Origin: Pseudomonadota bacterium
GTDB lineage: Bacteria > Myxococcota_A > UBA796 > GCA-2862545
Assembly (NCBI GenBank): GCA_023954855.1
Contig: JAGSGY010000051.1
Coordinates: 1-40,168 of the forward strand
Length of the DNA: 40,168 nucleotides
Direction of reading: 5' to 3'
The notes under the pieces are model-generated. The model was given only the letters and a program-made list of their open reading frames with translations. It made no database searches and was not told where the DNA came from. Positions within the stretch are counted from its first letter, which is position 1. Each line of letters starts with the position of its first letter. Shown one piece after another: positions 16,346-24,485 of this stretch. The translations under genes were made by a program, and so were the position numbers.

Positions 16346-16698
16346 CGCGCATTCTCTGCACTCTCGCCGCACTCCTCGTCTCCAGCTCGGCCTTTGCCCA
16401 AGAAACGGCATGGGCGATCGAAGACGTCGCCTCCAAGCGCTTCCCCGATGCCGAAGTCGAAGGCCCCAAGGTCTCCGAGGGCGCTCGCGTGACGGTGTTG
16501 GTCCGTGAAGAAGAGCGTGTCCGCGTTCGCGTGGGTACCGACTACGGCTGGATTCCAGCTGCCTCGCTCAGCGATGAGAACCCCGCTGGTGCGCTTCCGC
16601 CCACCGCCTTTGATCCAGAGGCGCTTCAGAGGCTCCTCGAGCAAGCCCAGGGTGGCCTGCAGGTCAACCCCGGCGGCGCCGTTGGTGGGCCGCGCTAG
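16342..16698 (+). CDS. Exported SH3-like small protein
   Basis: The 118-residue product has a signal peptide (MTRILCTLAALLVSSSAFA) and a mature part containing an SH3b-like strand pattern ending in GTDYGWIPAASL, a sequence common in bacterial SH3 domains. A Gln/Gly-rich tail follows. Bacterial SH3 domains often bind peptidoglycan or peptides. The GTG at 16342 overlaps the MlaD-like stop, so the protein is made together with the lipid transporter and may be a periplasmic partner. It converges on the next gene and shares CTAG (16695-16698) for the stop codon. Confidence 0.75.
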   Translation: MTRILCTLAALLVSSSAFAQETAWAIEDVASKRFPDAEVEGPKVSEGARVTVLVREEERVRVRVGTDYGWIPAASLSDENPAGALPPTAFDPEALQRLLEQAQGGLQVNPGGAVGGPR

Positions 16699-16916
16699 TC
16701 TTCCTGCTCGAGCTCTTCAGAGAAGAGAACGCGCCAGCCGTAGACGCAGTAGAAGCCCCAGACGCCCATCGCGAGGCCTAGACCGGCGCGCTGTGGCAAG
16801 GTCATTGCGTCGGCGGGGATTGCGAACAGGCCGACCAAGAGTCCGGCAACGGTGCAGCCCGCCGCGATCACGATCAGCGTGTTTCGGGAGTGCTGTCCGT
16901 AGAGTGTGTCTTCCAT
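16695..16916 (-). CDS. Small membrane protein, two transmembrane segments
   Basis: The 73-residue protein has two hydrophobic segments (NTLIVIAAGCTVAGLLVGLF and GLGLAMGVWGFYCVYGWRVLF) joined by a short polar loop, and an acidic C-terminus ELEQED. No family is recognised. The ATG at 16916 is preferred because the product then starts MEDTLYGQ. An upstream in-frame start at 16955 would add 13 residues, and no clear ribosome site separates the two. The gene follows the WalJ-like gene on the same strand with only a few bases between and may be read with it. Confidence 0.6.
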   Translation of the reverse strand: MEDTLYGQHSRNTLIVIAAGCTVAGLLVGLFAIPADAMTLPQRAGLGLAMGVWGFYCVYGWRVLFSEELEQED

Positions 16917-16958
16917 GGCCACAATGTAGGGCGATTCTCCCGCGCGCGCACGCACCTG

Positions 16959-17885
16959 TCAGCCGGTGAACAAACTCATCTGGTCGGCTGTCGGCGCGGC
17001 GGAGGTCGGCCTGATCTTCGGAGACACACGTGCCGGCCGGGGACGCCGCTGGACGGCCTCGAGGGGCACATCCGCCGTCACCGGTGCCAGTGGCTCGCGT
17101 TGCTTTCCGACATGCAGGCGAATGTCGCTGCGACGGGCGCGGGACACCGCGGCATCTGCTGCGAGCAACGCCCGCTCAGGGCGGTTGTTCTCATCGGAGA
17201 GGTGGGCCAGCATCACTTCGCGGAGCCGGCCGGCTGAGGCGGCGCGAGTCAACAACTCGGCGGACTGCGCATTCGACAAGTGTCCGTGGCTGCTCCGAAT
17301 GCGCTGCTTGAGCTGCCAGGGGTAGCTGCCCTCCATGAGCATCTCGACGTCGTGATTGAACTCAAGAACCGCCACGTCCAAGGATGCGAGCTTTGCCTCC
17401 ACCAGCTTGGTCGAGCGGCCGAGGTCGGTGATGACACCGGCGCGTGCTCCGCCGCTCTCGAAGGCGTATGCAACGGGATCGACGCCATCGTGGGGGACCG
17501 CAGTGGGCTCGACGGTCAAGCTTCCCAGGCGAAAGGACCGACCAGGGGTGACGCGCTGCACGTTCTGTGGCCGGACGCGATCCGAGAGCCGCTGGTGGGT
17601 GCCCATGGTCATGTGGAACGGGATTCGGTGGCCGTCGCGCTTGAAGATGCGATCGTCCAGAACCCGTGCGGCGGCGACGTGATCGCTGTGCTCATGAGTG
17701 ATGAATACGCCGGAGATGGGTGCATCGGCTAGGCCGATTTGCTCCATCCGAAGCAGGATCTGCTTCGTGGAGATGCCGCAGTCGACGAGCACCCCCGTGC
17801 GGCCGTCGCCGATGTAAGTGCAGTTTCCGCGCGAGCCCGAAGCGAGCACAGCGACAATCAAACGGTCGTGGAAGAGGGCGGTCAT
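16959..17885 (-). CDS. WalJ/YycJ-like metallo-beta-lactamase-fold protein with clamp-binding tail
   Basis: The first 265 residues match the WalJ/YycJ group of the metallo-beta-lactamase fold: LASGSRGNCTYI near the start, LVDCGIS, zinc motif HEHSDH at 64-69, PHDG, ITDLG and a late HLSDENN. WalJ/YycJ proteins are cytoplasmic and have been linked to DNA exonuclease activity, mismatch repair and coordination of replication with division in Firmicutes. Here a basic Pro-rich tail of about 45 residues ends in QMSLFTG. Residues 302-306 (QMSLF) fit the beta-sliding-clamp-binding pentapeptide Q-L-S/D-L-F. The usual WalRK neighbours are absent. No clear Shine-Dalgarno precedes the ATG at 17885. Confidence 0.87.
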   Translation of the reverse strand: MTALFHDRLIVAVLASGSRGNCTYIGDGRTGVLVDCGISTKQILLRMEQIGLADAPISGVFITHEHSDHVAAARVLDDRIFKRDGHRIPFHMTMGTHQRLSDRVRPQNVQRVTPGRSFRLGSLTVEPTAVPHDGVDPVAYAFESGGARAGVITDLGRSTKLVEAKLASLDVAVLEFNHDVEMLMEGSYPWQLKQRIRSSHGHLSNAQSAELLTRAASAGRLREVMLAHLSDENNRPERALLAADAAVSRARRSDIRLHVGKQREPLAPVTADVPLEAVQRRPRPARVSPKIRPTSAAPTADQMSLFTG

Positions 17886-17902
17886 GGGGGACCCGGGGAA
17901 GG

Positions 17903-18556
17903 TCAGTCGGAGAGGTGCAGGCGGCGTTCGAGTTCGCCTACATAAGCGGCGAGGCGAGGTGAGGGGGAGAGGCTGTGTGCGGCAGTGGCAAGATCCAGCG
18001 CCTCGGAGACATTTCCGAGCGCCTCGTGTGCGATGGCGCGGGTCTCAAGTCCGCGTGGCGACTCTGGCGAGGCGGCGGGGTAGATGCGACGGTCCACAAG
18101 TCCCGAAGGGGCGATCTGGTCGGCTACGTCGTCGATCAGCGAGCTGCGAAGTGCACCGCGGAGGGGACCCCGTCGTGACGGCATGATCTCGGCGCCATCG
18201 CCTCCGGTGCCGATCAAGCGACCGAGGGCGACCCCGTCCTGCTCGACCACGACCAGCGCTGAACTTCGGCCTTCCCAACCGCGAGAACGCCCGCCGTCCT
18301 GGTGAATGGACACTGTGGGGATCAGGCTCTCATTGCAGCCCACGACCGCAATGCGGGTCTCGGCCCTGGGGTCCACGTGAATCGTGCGGCCAAGTTGTTG
18401 GGTCAGCCGGTCCGCGATCGATCTACAGGCCGGATCCCCGGCGACGACCGCCACGGATGGGCCTTCGACATCAACGGCCGCGCGGGTTGGCACCTCAACG
18501 GTGACCGTCTTTGCGCAGCCTGCGGTGAGCAGTAGCCATGGAAGGTAGCGGACCAT
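17903..18556 (-). CDS. Hypothetical lipoprotein, 217 aa
   Basis: The product starts with a signal ending in the lipobox LTAGC (Cys14) and should be membrane-anchored outside the cytoplasm. The middle part has alternating strands and helices (VDVEGPSVAVVAGDPACRSI, then TRIAVVGCNES), which looks like a small alpha/beta domain. The C-terminal 60 residues are helical and TPR-like (LETRAIAHEALGNVSEALDLA). No family is recognised. It lies 17 bases upstream of the WalJ-like gene on the same strand and is divergent from the phosphofructokinase operon. Confidence 0.72.
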   Translation of the reverse strand: MVRYLPWLLLTAGCAKTVTVEVPTRAAVDVEGPSVAVVAGDPACRSIADRLTQQLGRTIHVDPRAETRIAVVGCNESLIPTVSIHQDGGRSRGWEGRSSALVVVEQDGVALGRLIGTGGDGAEIMPSRRGPLRGALRSSLIDDVADQIAPSGLVDRRIYPAASPESPRGLETRAIAHEALGNVSEALDLATAAHSLSPSPRLAAYVGELERRLHLSD

Positions 18557-18627
18557 GTCCTAAGGTATCTGCTGAATCTCCCGATGAAAAGCTGGCCGCG
18601 ATAGGGTGGCGTGCTGGAGGTGCCTGG

Positions 18628-19716
18628 ATGACGCGACGCGTCGGCATTCTTACCGGTGGCGGAGACGCCCCTGGTCTCAACGCGGTGATCCGCGCATTCG
18701 TCAAGCGCGGGGCGGGACAGCTCGGTTGGGAAGTTCTTGGACTCGAAGACTCGTTCGACGGGCTGCTCGATACCCCCCGTCGTGTCGTCGAACTCTCCCC
18801 GCGAAGCTGCCAGGGGCTGCTTCATCGCGGCGGCACGATTCTCGGCACCACCAATCGCGGCGACCCATTCGATTTCCCTGGTCCAGACGGGATCAGCGAT
18901 CGCGGTCAGGACCTGCTCGCAGCGGTGAAAGGGGAGCGCCTCGAGGGCCTTGTGGTCATCGGTGGTGACGGCTCACAGGCGATTGGTCTGCGCGTGATGG
19001 AGGAACTTGGAATCCCGGTGGTGGGTGTGCCGAAGACCATCGACAACGATCTCTCTGCCACCGACCAGACCTTTGGGTTTCAGTCCGCGGTCGACGTCGC
19101 GACCGACGCTCTGGATCGCCTGCACACCACCGCCGAGTCGCATGACCGAGTGATGTTCCTCGAGGTCATGGGGCGCGACGCGGGCCACATCGCTCTGCAC
19201 GCAGGGATTGCGGGTGGCGCCGACGTCATTCTCTTGCCGGAGTTTCCCTACGATCCCGAGCGGGTGGCGGCGAAGATCCGACGGCGCAAATCACTCGGTC
19301 GGCCGTTCTCGCTGGTGGTGGTTGCCGAGGGTGCGCTTCCTGTTCAGCCGGATGGCTCGGCGGTTCCGCATGACCAAGTCAAGGCCCGTCTCAAGCGAGG
19401 GCGCGGGGCGGCCGCCATCGCGATGGCGCAGCTCGAGGGCCGCATTGAAGCCGACATGCGCGTAACCGTGCTCGGCCACATTCAGCGGGGTGGCAGTCCC
19501 GTCGCCGTCGACCGAATTCTCGCGACCCGCTTTGGCTGTGCAGCCGTCGACCTGATTCAAGCGGGTCGGTGGGGTGAGATGGTGCGCCTGCACAACGGCA
19601 AGGTCGATGGGGTTCCGATTCGCGAGGCCGTCGACACCTACCGCCTCGTCGACACACAGGGGGAGCTTGTGTCCGTCGCGCGTGCCGTGGGCGTCGAGTT
19701 CGGGGAGGCCCGATGA
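18628..19716 (+). CDS. pfkA: 6-phosphofructokinase, predicted ATP-dependent (group III-like)
   Basis: The 362-residue enzyme phosphorylates fructose-6-phosphate in glycolysis. Motifs are GILTGGGDAPGLN (6-18), GTTNRGDPF (73-81), GGDGS (112-116), PKTIDND (135-141), MGRDAGHIALHAG, and HIQRGGSPVAVDR. Donor choice in this family follows two positions: Gly115 here equals Gly104 of E. coli (Asp in pyrophosphate enzymes), while Lys136 replaces Gly124. Gly plus Lys is the pattern reported for actinobacterial ATP enzymes, so ATP is the likely donor. The ATG at 18628 has GGAGG seven bases upstream; the longer open frame from 18538 is rejected. The stop overlaps the folE start (ATGA). Confidence 0.93.
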   Translation: MTRRVGILTGGGDAPGLNAVIRAFVKRGAGQLGWEVLGLEDSFDGLLDTPRRVVELSPRSCQGLLHRGGTILGTTNRGDPFDFPGPDGISDRGQDLLAAVKGERLEGLVVIGGDGSQAIGLRVMEELGIPVVGVPKTIDNDLSATDQTFGFQSAVDVATDALDRLHTTAESHDRVMFLEVMGRDAGHIALHAGIAGGADVILLPEFPYDPERVAAKIRRRKSLGRPFSLVVVAEGALPVQPDGSAVPHDQVKARLKRGRGAAAIAMAQLEGRIEADMRVTVLGHIQRGGSPVAVDRILATRFGCAAVDLIQAGRWGEMVRLHNGKVDGVPIREAVDTYRLVDTQGELVSVARAVGVEFGEAR

Positions 19717-20216
19717 AGCCCGAGCAGGCCGTCGACGCGCTCATCGCCTCACTTGGCTGGGAAGACGAGGAACTGTCGAGCACGCCCGACCGGTTTGCTG
19801 GACTCCTTCGCGAGTTCACGCCGGGTGAAGTGCCGTCGGTGTCGCTGTTCGATCACGATGGGACCGACATCGTCGTGCTCGAGGACCTTCCGTTCTACTC
19901 GCTCTGCGTGCACCACCTCGTGCCCTTCTTTGGGCATGCCACGGTGGCCTACGTGCCGAGTGGCAAGGTGGCGGGACTCTCGTGCATTGCGCGGTCGTTG
20001 CGGCACTTCGCGAGGCAGCCGCAGCTTCAGGAGCGGATTGCCACCCAACTCGCCGATCGCCTTCATGACGTGCTGGGCGCCGAAGGCCTGGTCGTGCGGT
20101 TGTCGGCTCGGCAGATGTGCATGGAGATGCGAGGCGCGGAGTCGACGGGAATGGTCCACGTCACGGCGTCGAGGGGACGTGTAACGGAGGCCCTTCGCGT
20201 TGCGTCTCTCGGCTGA
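19713..20216 (+). CDS. Divergent GTP cyclohydrolase I-family protein with altered active site
   Basis: The 167-residue protein is a short type-I FolE, a family that converts GTP to dihydroneopterin triphosphate. The fold is clear: TPDRFAGLL, LCVHHLVPFFGH, HFARQPQLQERI and MCMEMRG. The zinc ligands Cys65, His68 and Cys136 are present, as are His67, Glu107, Arg94 and Arg140. Three normally fixed residues differ. The Glu of CEHH is Val66; the triphosphate-binding Lys of GLSK is Cys91; and the His before MC (His179 of E. coli) is Gln134. E. coli His179 mutants are known to stop at the formamidopyrimidine intermediate, so the product here may differ. The gene overlaps pfkA (ATGA) and is followed by the radical SAM gene. 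Confidence 0.88.
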   Translation: MKPEQAVDALIASLGWEDEELSSTPDRFAGLLREFTPGEVPSVSLFDHDGTDIVVLEDLPFYSLCVHHLVPFFGHATVAYVPSGKVAGLSCIARSLRHFARQPQLQERIATQLADRLHDVLGAEGLVVRLSARQMCMEMRGAESTGMVHVTASRGRVTEALRVASLG

Positions 20217-20229
20217 AGAGGAGGCCTCT

Positions 20230-21096
20230 GTGCAATCCGCCCGTCCGCGGCTTGAGCTGCCGTTCTTGTACCTGGATACGCTCTGGCTCCAGGTGACCGG
20301 AACAATCTGCAACATCGCCTGTCGCCACTGCTTCATTTCGTGTGGACCCAAGGTCGACAAGCACAAGATGATGTCTCGGAAGTTGTGTCGCGAGTCCATG
20401 CGCGATGCTGTCCGAAAGGGGGTTCGTGAGATCTGGTTCACCGGGGGCGAGCCGTTTCTGCACGAGCAGATCCTAGAGATCCTCGACGATGCACTTGCCC
20501 TTGCTCCGGTCGGGGTGCTCTCGAACGGCATGCTGATCACACCGGAGCTTGCTGAAGCTCTGGGTGAGCGCTTTCGGACCGCGCCCTACAACCTCGAGAT
20601 TCGCATCTCGCTGGACGGCCCAGACGAAGAGTCGAACGACCGAATTCGCGGAAACGGTGTGTTCGAGGCGACCTGTCGCGGTATTCGGAACCTCGCTAAG
20701 GCCGGAGTGGAGCTGATCGTCGCGGTCAGTGTGCTCGACGACAATGAGCCCGACCGCGAGCGCTTCATGGAGCTTCTTCGCGAGCTCGGCGTCCCCCGGC
20801 CGAGGGTGAAGTGGATTCCGGTGTTCAGGATCGGACGAGAGGCTGGGCGTCAGCGCTCCTACGAGCCGTGGGAGGTACTCGCCGCCGAAGATCTCGCCGT
20901 CGAAGATGCCGCGGTGCGTCTGATGTGTGGCACGGGTCGCACGGTGACCAGCGAGGGCGTGTTCCCGTGTCCCATCCTCATCAATGAGCCCGCCTTTCGG
21001 ATGGGCGACAGCTTGGAACAGGCTCGCGGGAGCGCTCCGGTAGACCATCCGGCGTGTTCGACCTGCTGGCAGGAGAGCTTCTCATGCTCGACCTAG
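20230..21096 (+). CDS. Radical SAM protein with C-terminal SPASM-like cysteines
   Basis: The 288-residue enzyme has the radical SAM iron-sulfur motif CNIACRHC (Cys27, 31, 34), followed by an extra Cys38, the GGEP motif in WFTGGEPFLH, and the later barrel elements LEIRISLDGP and NGVFEATCRGI. The C-terminal 60 residues hold five Cys (MCGTG, FPCP, ACSTCWQ, SC), suggesting an auxiliary cluster of SPASM or twitch type. The GTG at 20230 is preferred because GGAGG lies five bases before it. A TTG at 20200, preceded by another GGAGG, would overlap folE and add ten residues. The substrate is unknown. Position between the divergent FolE and a phosphoesterase suggests action on a GTP-derived or pterin-like molecule, or a peptide. 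Confidence 0.88.
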   Translation: MQSARPRLELPFLYLDTLWLQVTGTICNIACRHCFISCGPKVDKHKMMSRKLCRESMRDAVRKGVREIWFTGGEPFLHEQILEILDDALALAPVGVLSNGMLITPELAEALGERFRTAPYNLEIRISLDGPDEESNDRIRGNGVFEATCRGIRNLAKAGVELIVAVSVLDDNEPDRERFMELLRELGVPRPRVKWIPVFRIGREAGRQRSYEPWEVLAAEDLAVEDAAVRLMCGTGRTVTSEGVFPCPILINEPAFRMGDSLEQARGSAPVDHPACSTCWQESFSCST

Positions 21097-21884
21097 GCAG
21101 CTTCACGAAGGTGGCCCTCTTTGGAGGAACCTACAACAACTGGATCGCCCTCGAGGCCACGGTGGCTGACGCCAAGGCGCGTGGGGCACAGGCCATCGTG
21201 TTTCTCGGCGACGCCGGCGGCTTTGGGCCGCACCCCAACCGGACCGTGGAGCGACTCCGGAACTTGCCGATTCACAGCATCCAGGGGAACTACGACGATT
21301 CGGTGGGCAACAGTCTTGAGGATTGTCAGTGCGGGTATGTCGACCCTCGAGACAACCAGTTTGCGCAGATCTCGTACGACTACACACTTCAGAACACGCA
21401 TGCCGACCATCGGCGCTGGCTGAGGGCGCTCCCCACGCGTGGGCGGCTTCAAGTCGGCGACAAGAAGGTGCTGCTGTGTCACGGCTCCCCGCGTCGGGTG
21501 AACGAGTTCCTCTGGGAGAGCACCACGCCCGCGGGCTTCATCGAGCATCTCTGCAACACGGAGGACGCGGACCTGATCGCGTGTACCCACACGGGTATTC
21601 ACTGGGAGCGTCGCCTCGAGGATGGTCGTGGCGTACTGAACGTCGGCGCGATTGGTCGTCCGCCCAATGACGGTCAACGAGAGGTCTGGTACTCCATGCT
21701 CGAGTTGGATCGGGACCGGGTGCGCTCGACCTTCGTGCCCGTGTCCTACGATTGGAAGCGACTTGCCGCTGAGATGGATGCAGAGGGCCTCCCCGCCGAG
21801 TTCTCCGCGACCATTCGGACCGGTTGGTGGACGACCTGCCTCGAGATCTTACCCGGACGGGAACGGGCTCGCGGACGCTTCTGA
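21084..21884 (+). CDS. Calcineurin-fold phosphoesterase lacking the DxH motif
   Basis: The 266-residue protein aligns by eye to the YfcE-like metallophosphoesterase fold: FLGDAGGFGPHP, IQGNYDD, LLCHGSPRRVNEF, THTGIH and NVGAIGRP. The first metal motif, normally DxHGN, reads GTYNN here (residues 15-19), so the Asp and His ligands are replaced by Gly and Tyr. The remaining GD, GN, HG and HxxxH sites are kept. A Cys-rich CQCGY and a WWTTCLEILPG ending are further marks. The ATG at 21084 follows AGGAG and overlaps the end of the radical SAM gene by 13 bases. It may remove phosphate from the product of the upstream genes, or have a changed chemistry. Confidence 0.82.
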   Translation: MLDLGSFTKVALFGGTYNNWIALEATVADAKARGAQAIVFLGDAGGFGPHPNRTVERLRNLPIHSIQGNYDDSVGNSLEDCQCGYVDPRDNQFAQISYDYTLQNTHADHRRWLRALPTRGRLQVGDKKVLLCHGSPRRVNEFLWESTTPAGFIEHLCNTEDADLIACTHTGIHWERRLEDGRGVLNVGAIGRPPNDGQREVWYSMLELDRDRVRSTFVPVSYDWKRLAAEMDAEGLPAEFSATIRTGWWTTCLEILPGRERARGRF

Positions 21885-21930
21885 CAGCGACACGAGGTTC
21901 GGCTACTCTTGCTGCCTGGAGGAACTCGCG

Positions 21931-23691
<1,761 letters not shown>

Positions 23692-24408
23692 CTATTCCGG
23701 AAGGTACAGCGCGAGGTCGAAGGACAGGTCGTCCGATTGGCGGCCGCTCTGGTGTACGGACACCGCGAGTGTGTTGCGCCCTTCGACCAGGGCGTCGGCC
23801 TCGACAGCGGTCCTGAGAAGCGCGTCTTCGGTGTCGGCGAGGGCGTAGGCGTCGGAGGTGACCGTCCCGGCAGGCAGGTTCGTCCGCAAGATCTCTTCGC
23901 CATTGAGCATGACCAGCGCGCCATCATCACAGAGGATGTCGAGGACGAGGCCGGCGGGAAGGGAGCCGTCGACGGTGAACTCCCGAATGAAGGCGACACT
24001 GGCGAGGCGCTGACCAGGACTCGGCGCCAGGAACAGCTCGGTGACCTCATCGCCGTCGCCATAGCCGAGCTCTGCGGGTCCGCTCTCCCATGAAGTCGCG
24101 TCGAAGTCGGTGTTTCGCCACCCTGTAGGGGGTGTGGCGTCGTCGAGGTAGGACCATGTCGATCCGAGCTCGACAAGTGGGGCGCCCACGGGGATCGTTC
24201 CGGTGTCGTCTGCGCCCTCGTCGACTTCTCCATCGCAGTCGTTGTCGACGCCGTCGAGCAGCTCGTCGGCGCCTTCATGGGTGGTCGGGTCGGCATCGTC
24301 GCAGTCCGCGGGCCACTCGGAACCGTCGCCGTCCACATCGAGGCGGTCGCGCGTCTGACCTGGGCCGATCAGGCATCCGGTCAGCAGTAGGGGGAGGAGG
24401 TGTCGCAC
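23692..24408 (-). CDS. Lipoprotein with MopE-type motif and galactose-binding-like domain
   Basis: The 238-residue product begins at a GTG (24408) that gives a short signal with lipobox LTGC. Residues about 22-65 contain a MopE-type Asp-rich motif (DVDGDGSEW, DCDDADPT, LLDGVDNDCDGEVDEG). The remaining part is a beta-sandwich with WSYLDDATPPTGW, FDATSWESGPAELGYGDGD, DDGALVMLNGEEILRTN and GRNTLAVSVHQ, a pattern typical of jelly-roll domains in secreted proteins. The open frame continues upstream through the actF region, but that part is out-of-frame shadow and is excluded. It is probably a surface lipoprotein; no enzymatic site is seen. Confidence 0.82.
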   Translation of the reverse strand: MRHLLPLLLTGCLIGPGQTRDRLDVDGDGSEWPADCDDADPTTHEGADELLDGVDNDCDGEVDEGADDTGTIPVGAPLVELGSTWSYLDDATPPTGWRNTDFDATSWESGPAELGYGDGDEVTELFLAPSPGQRLASVAFIREFTVDGSLPAGLVLDILCDDGALVMLNGEEILRTNLPAGTVTSDAYALADTEDALLRTAVEADALVEGRNTLAVSVHQSGRQSDDLSFDLALYLPE

Positions 24409-24435
24409 ACCTAGAGTAGACCACACCGTGATCCA

Positions 24436-24468
24436 ACGAAAAAGGCCCCGCCGAGAGGGCAGGGCCTT
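24436..24468 (-). terminator. Intrinsic terminator of the act operon
   Basis: On the minus transcript AAGGCCC (24468-24462) pairs with GGGCCTT (24448-24442) and is followed by a T-rich tail TTTTTCGTT. It lies 18 bases after the actF stop. The shape is that of a classic rho-independent terminator and it marks the 3' end of the six-gene operon. Confidence 0.85.
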
Positions 24469-24485
24469 GGTTCGAAACGGAGGGC

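Noticed and set aside
18538-18627. N-terminal extension of phosphofructokinase
   Set aside because: The added 30 residues match no family member, and the ATG at 18628 has a strong ribosome-binding site and starts exactly at the first strand of the fold.
20230-21096. QueE assignment for the radical SAM protein next to FolE
   Set aside because: QueE is shorter, has a different cluster spacing context and lacks the C-terminal Cys set; no queC or queD is present.
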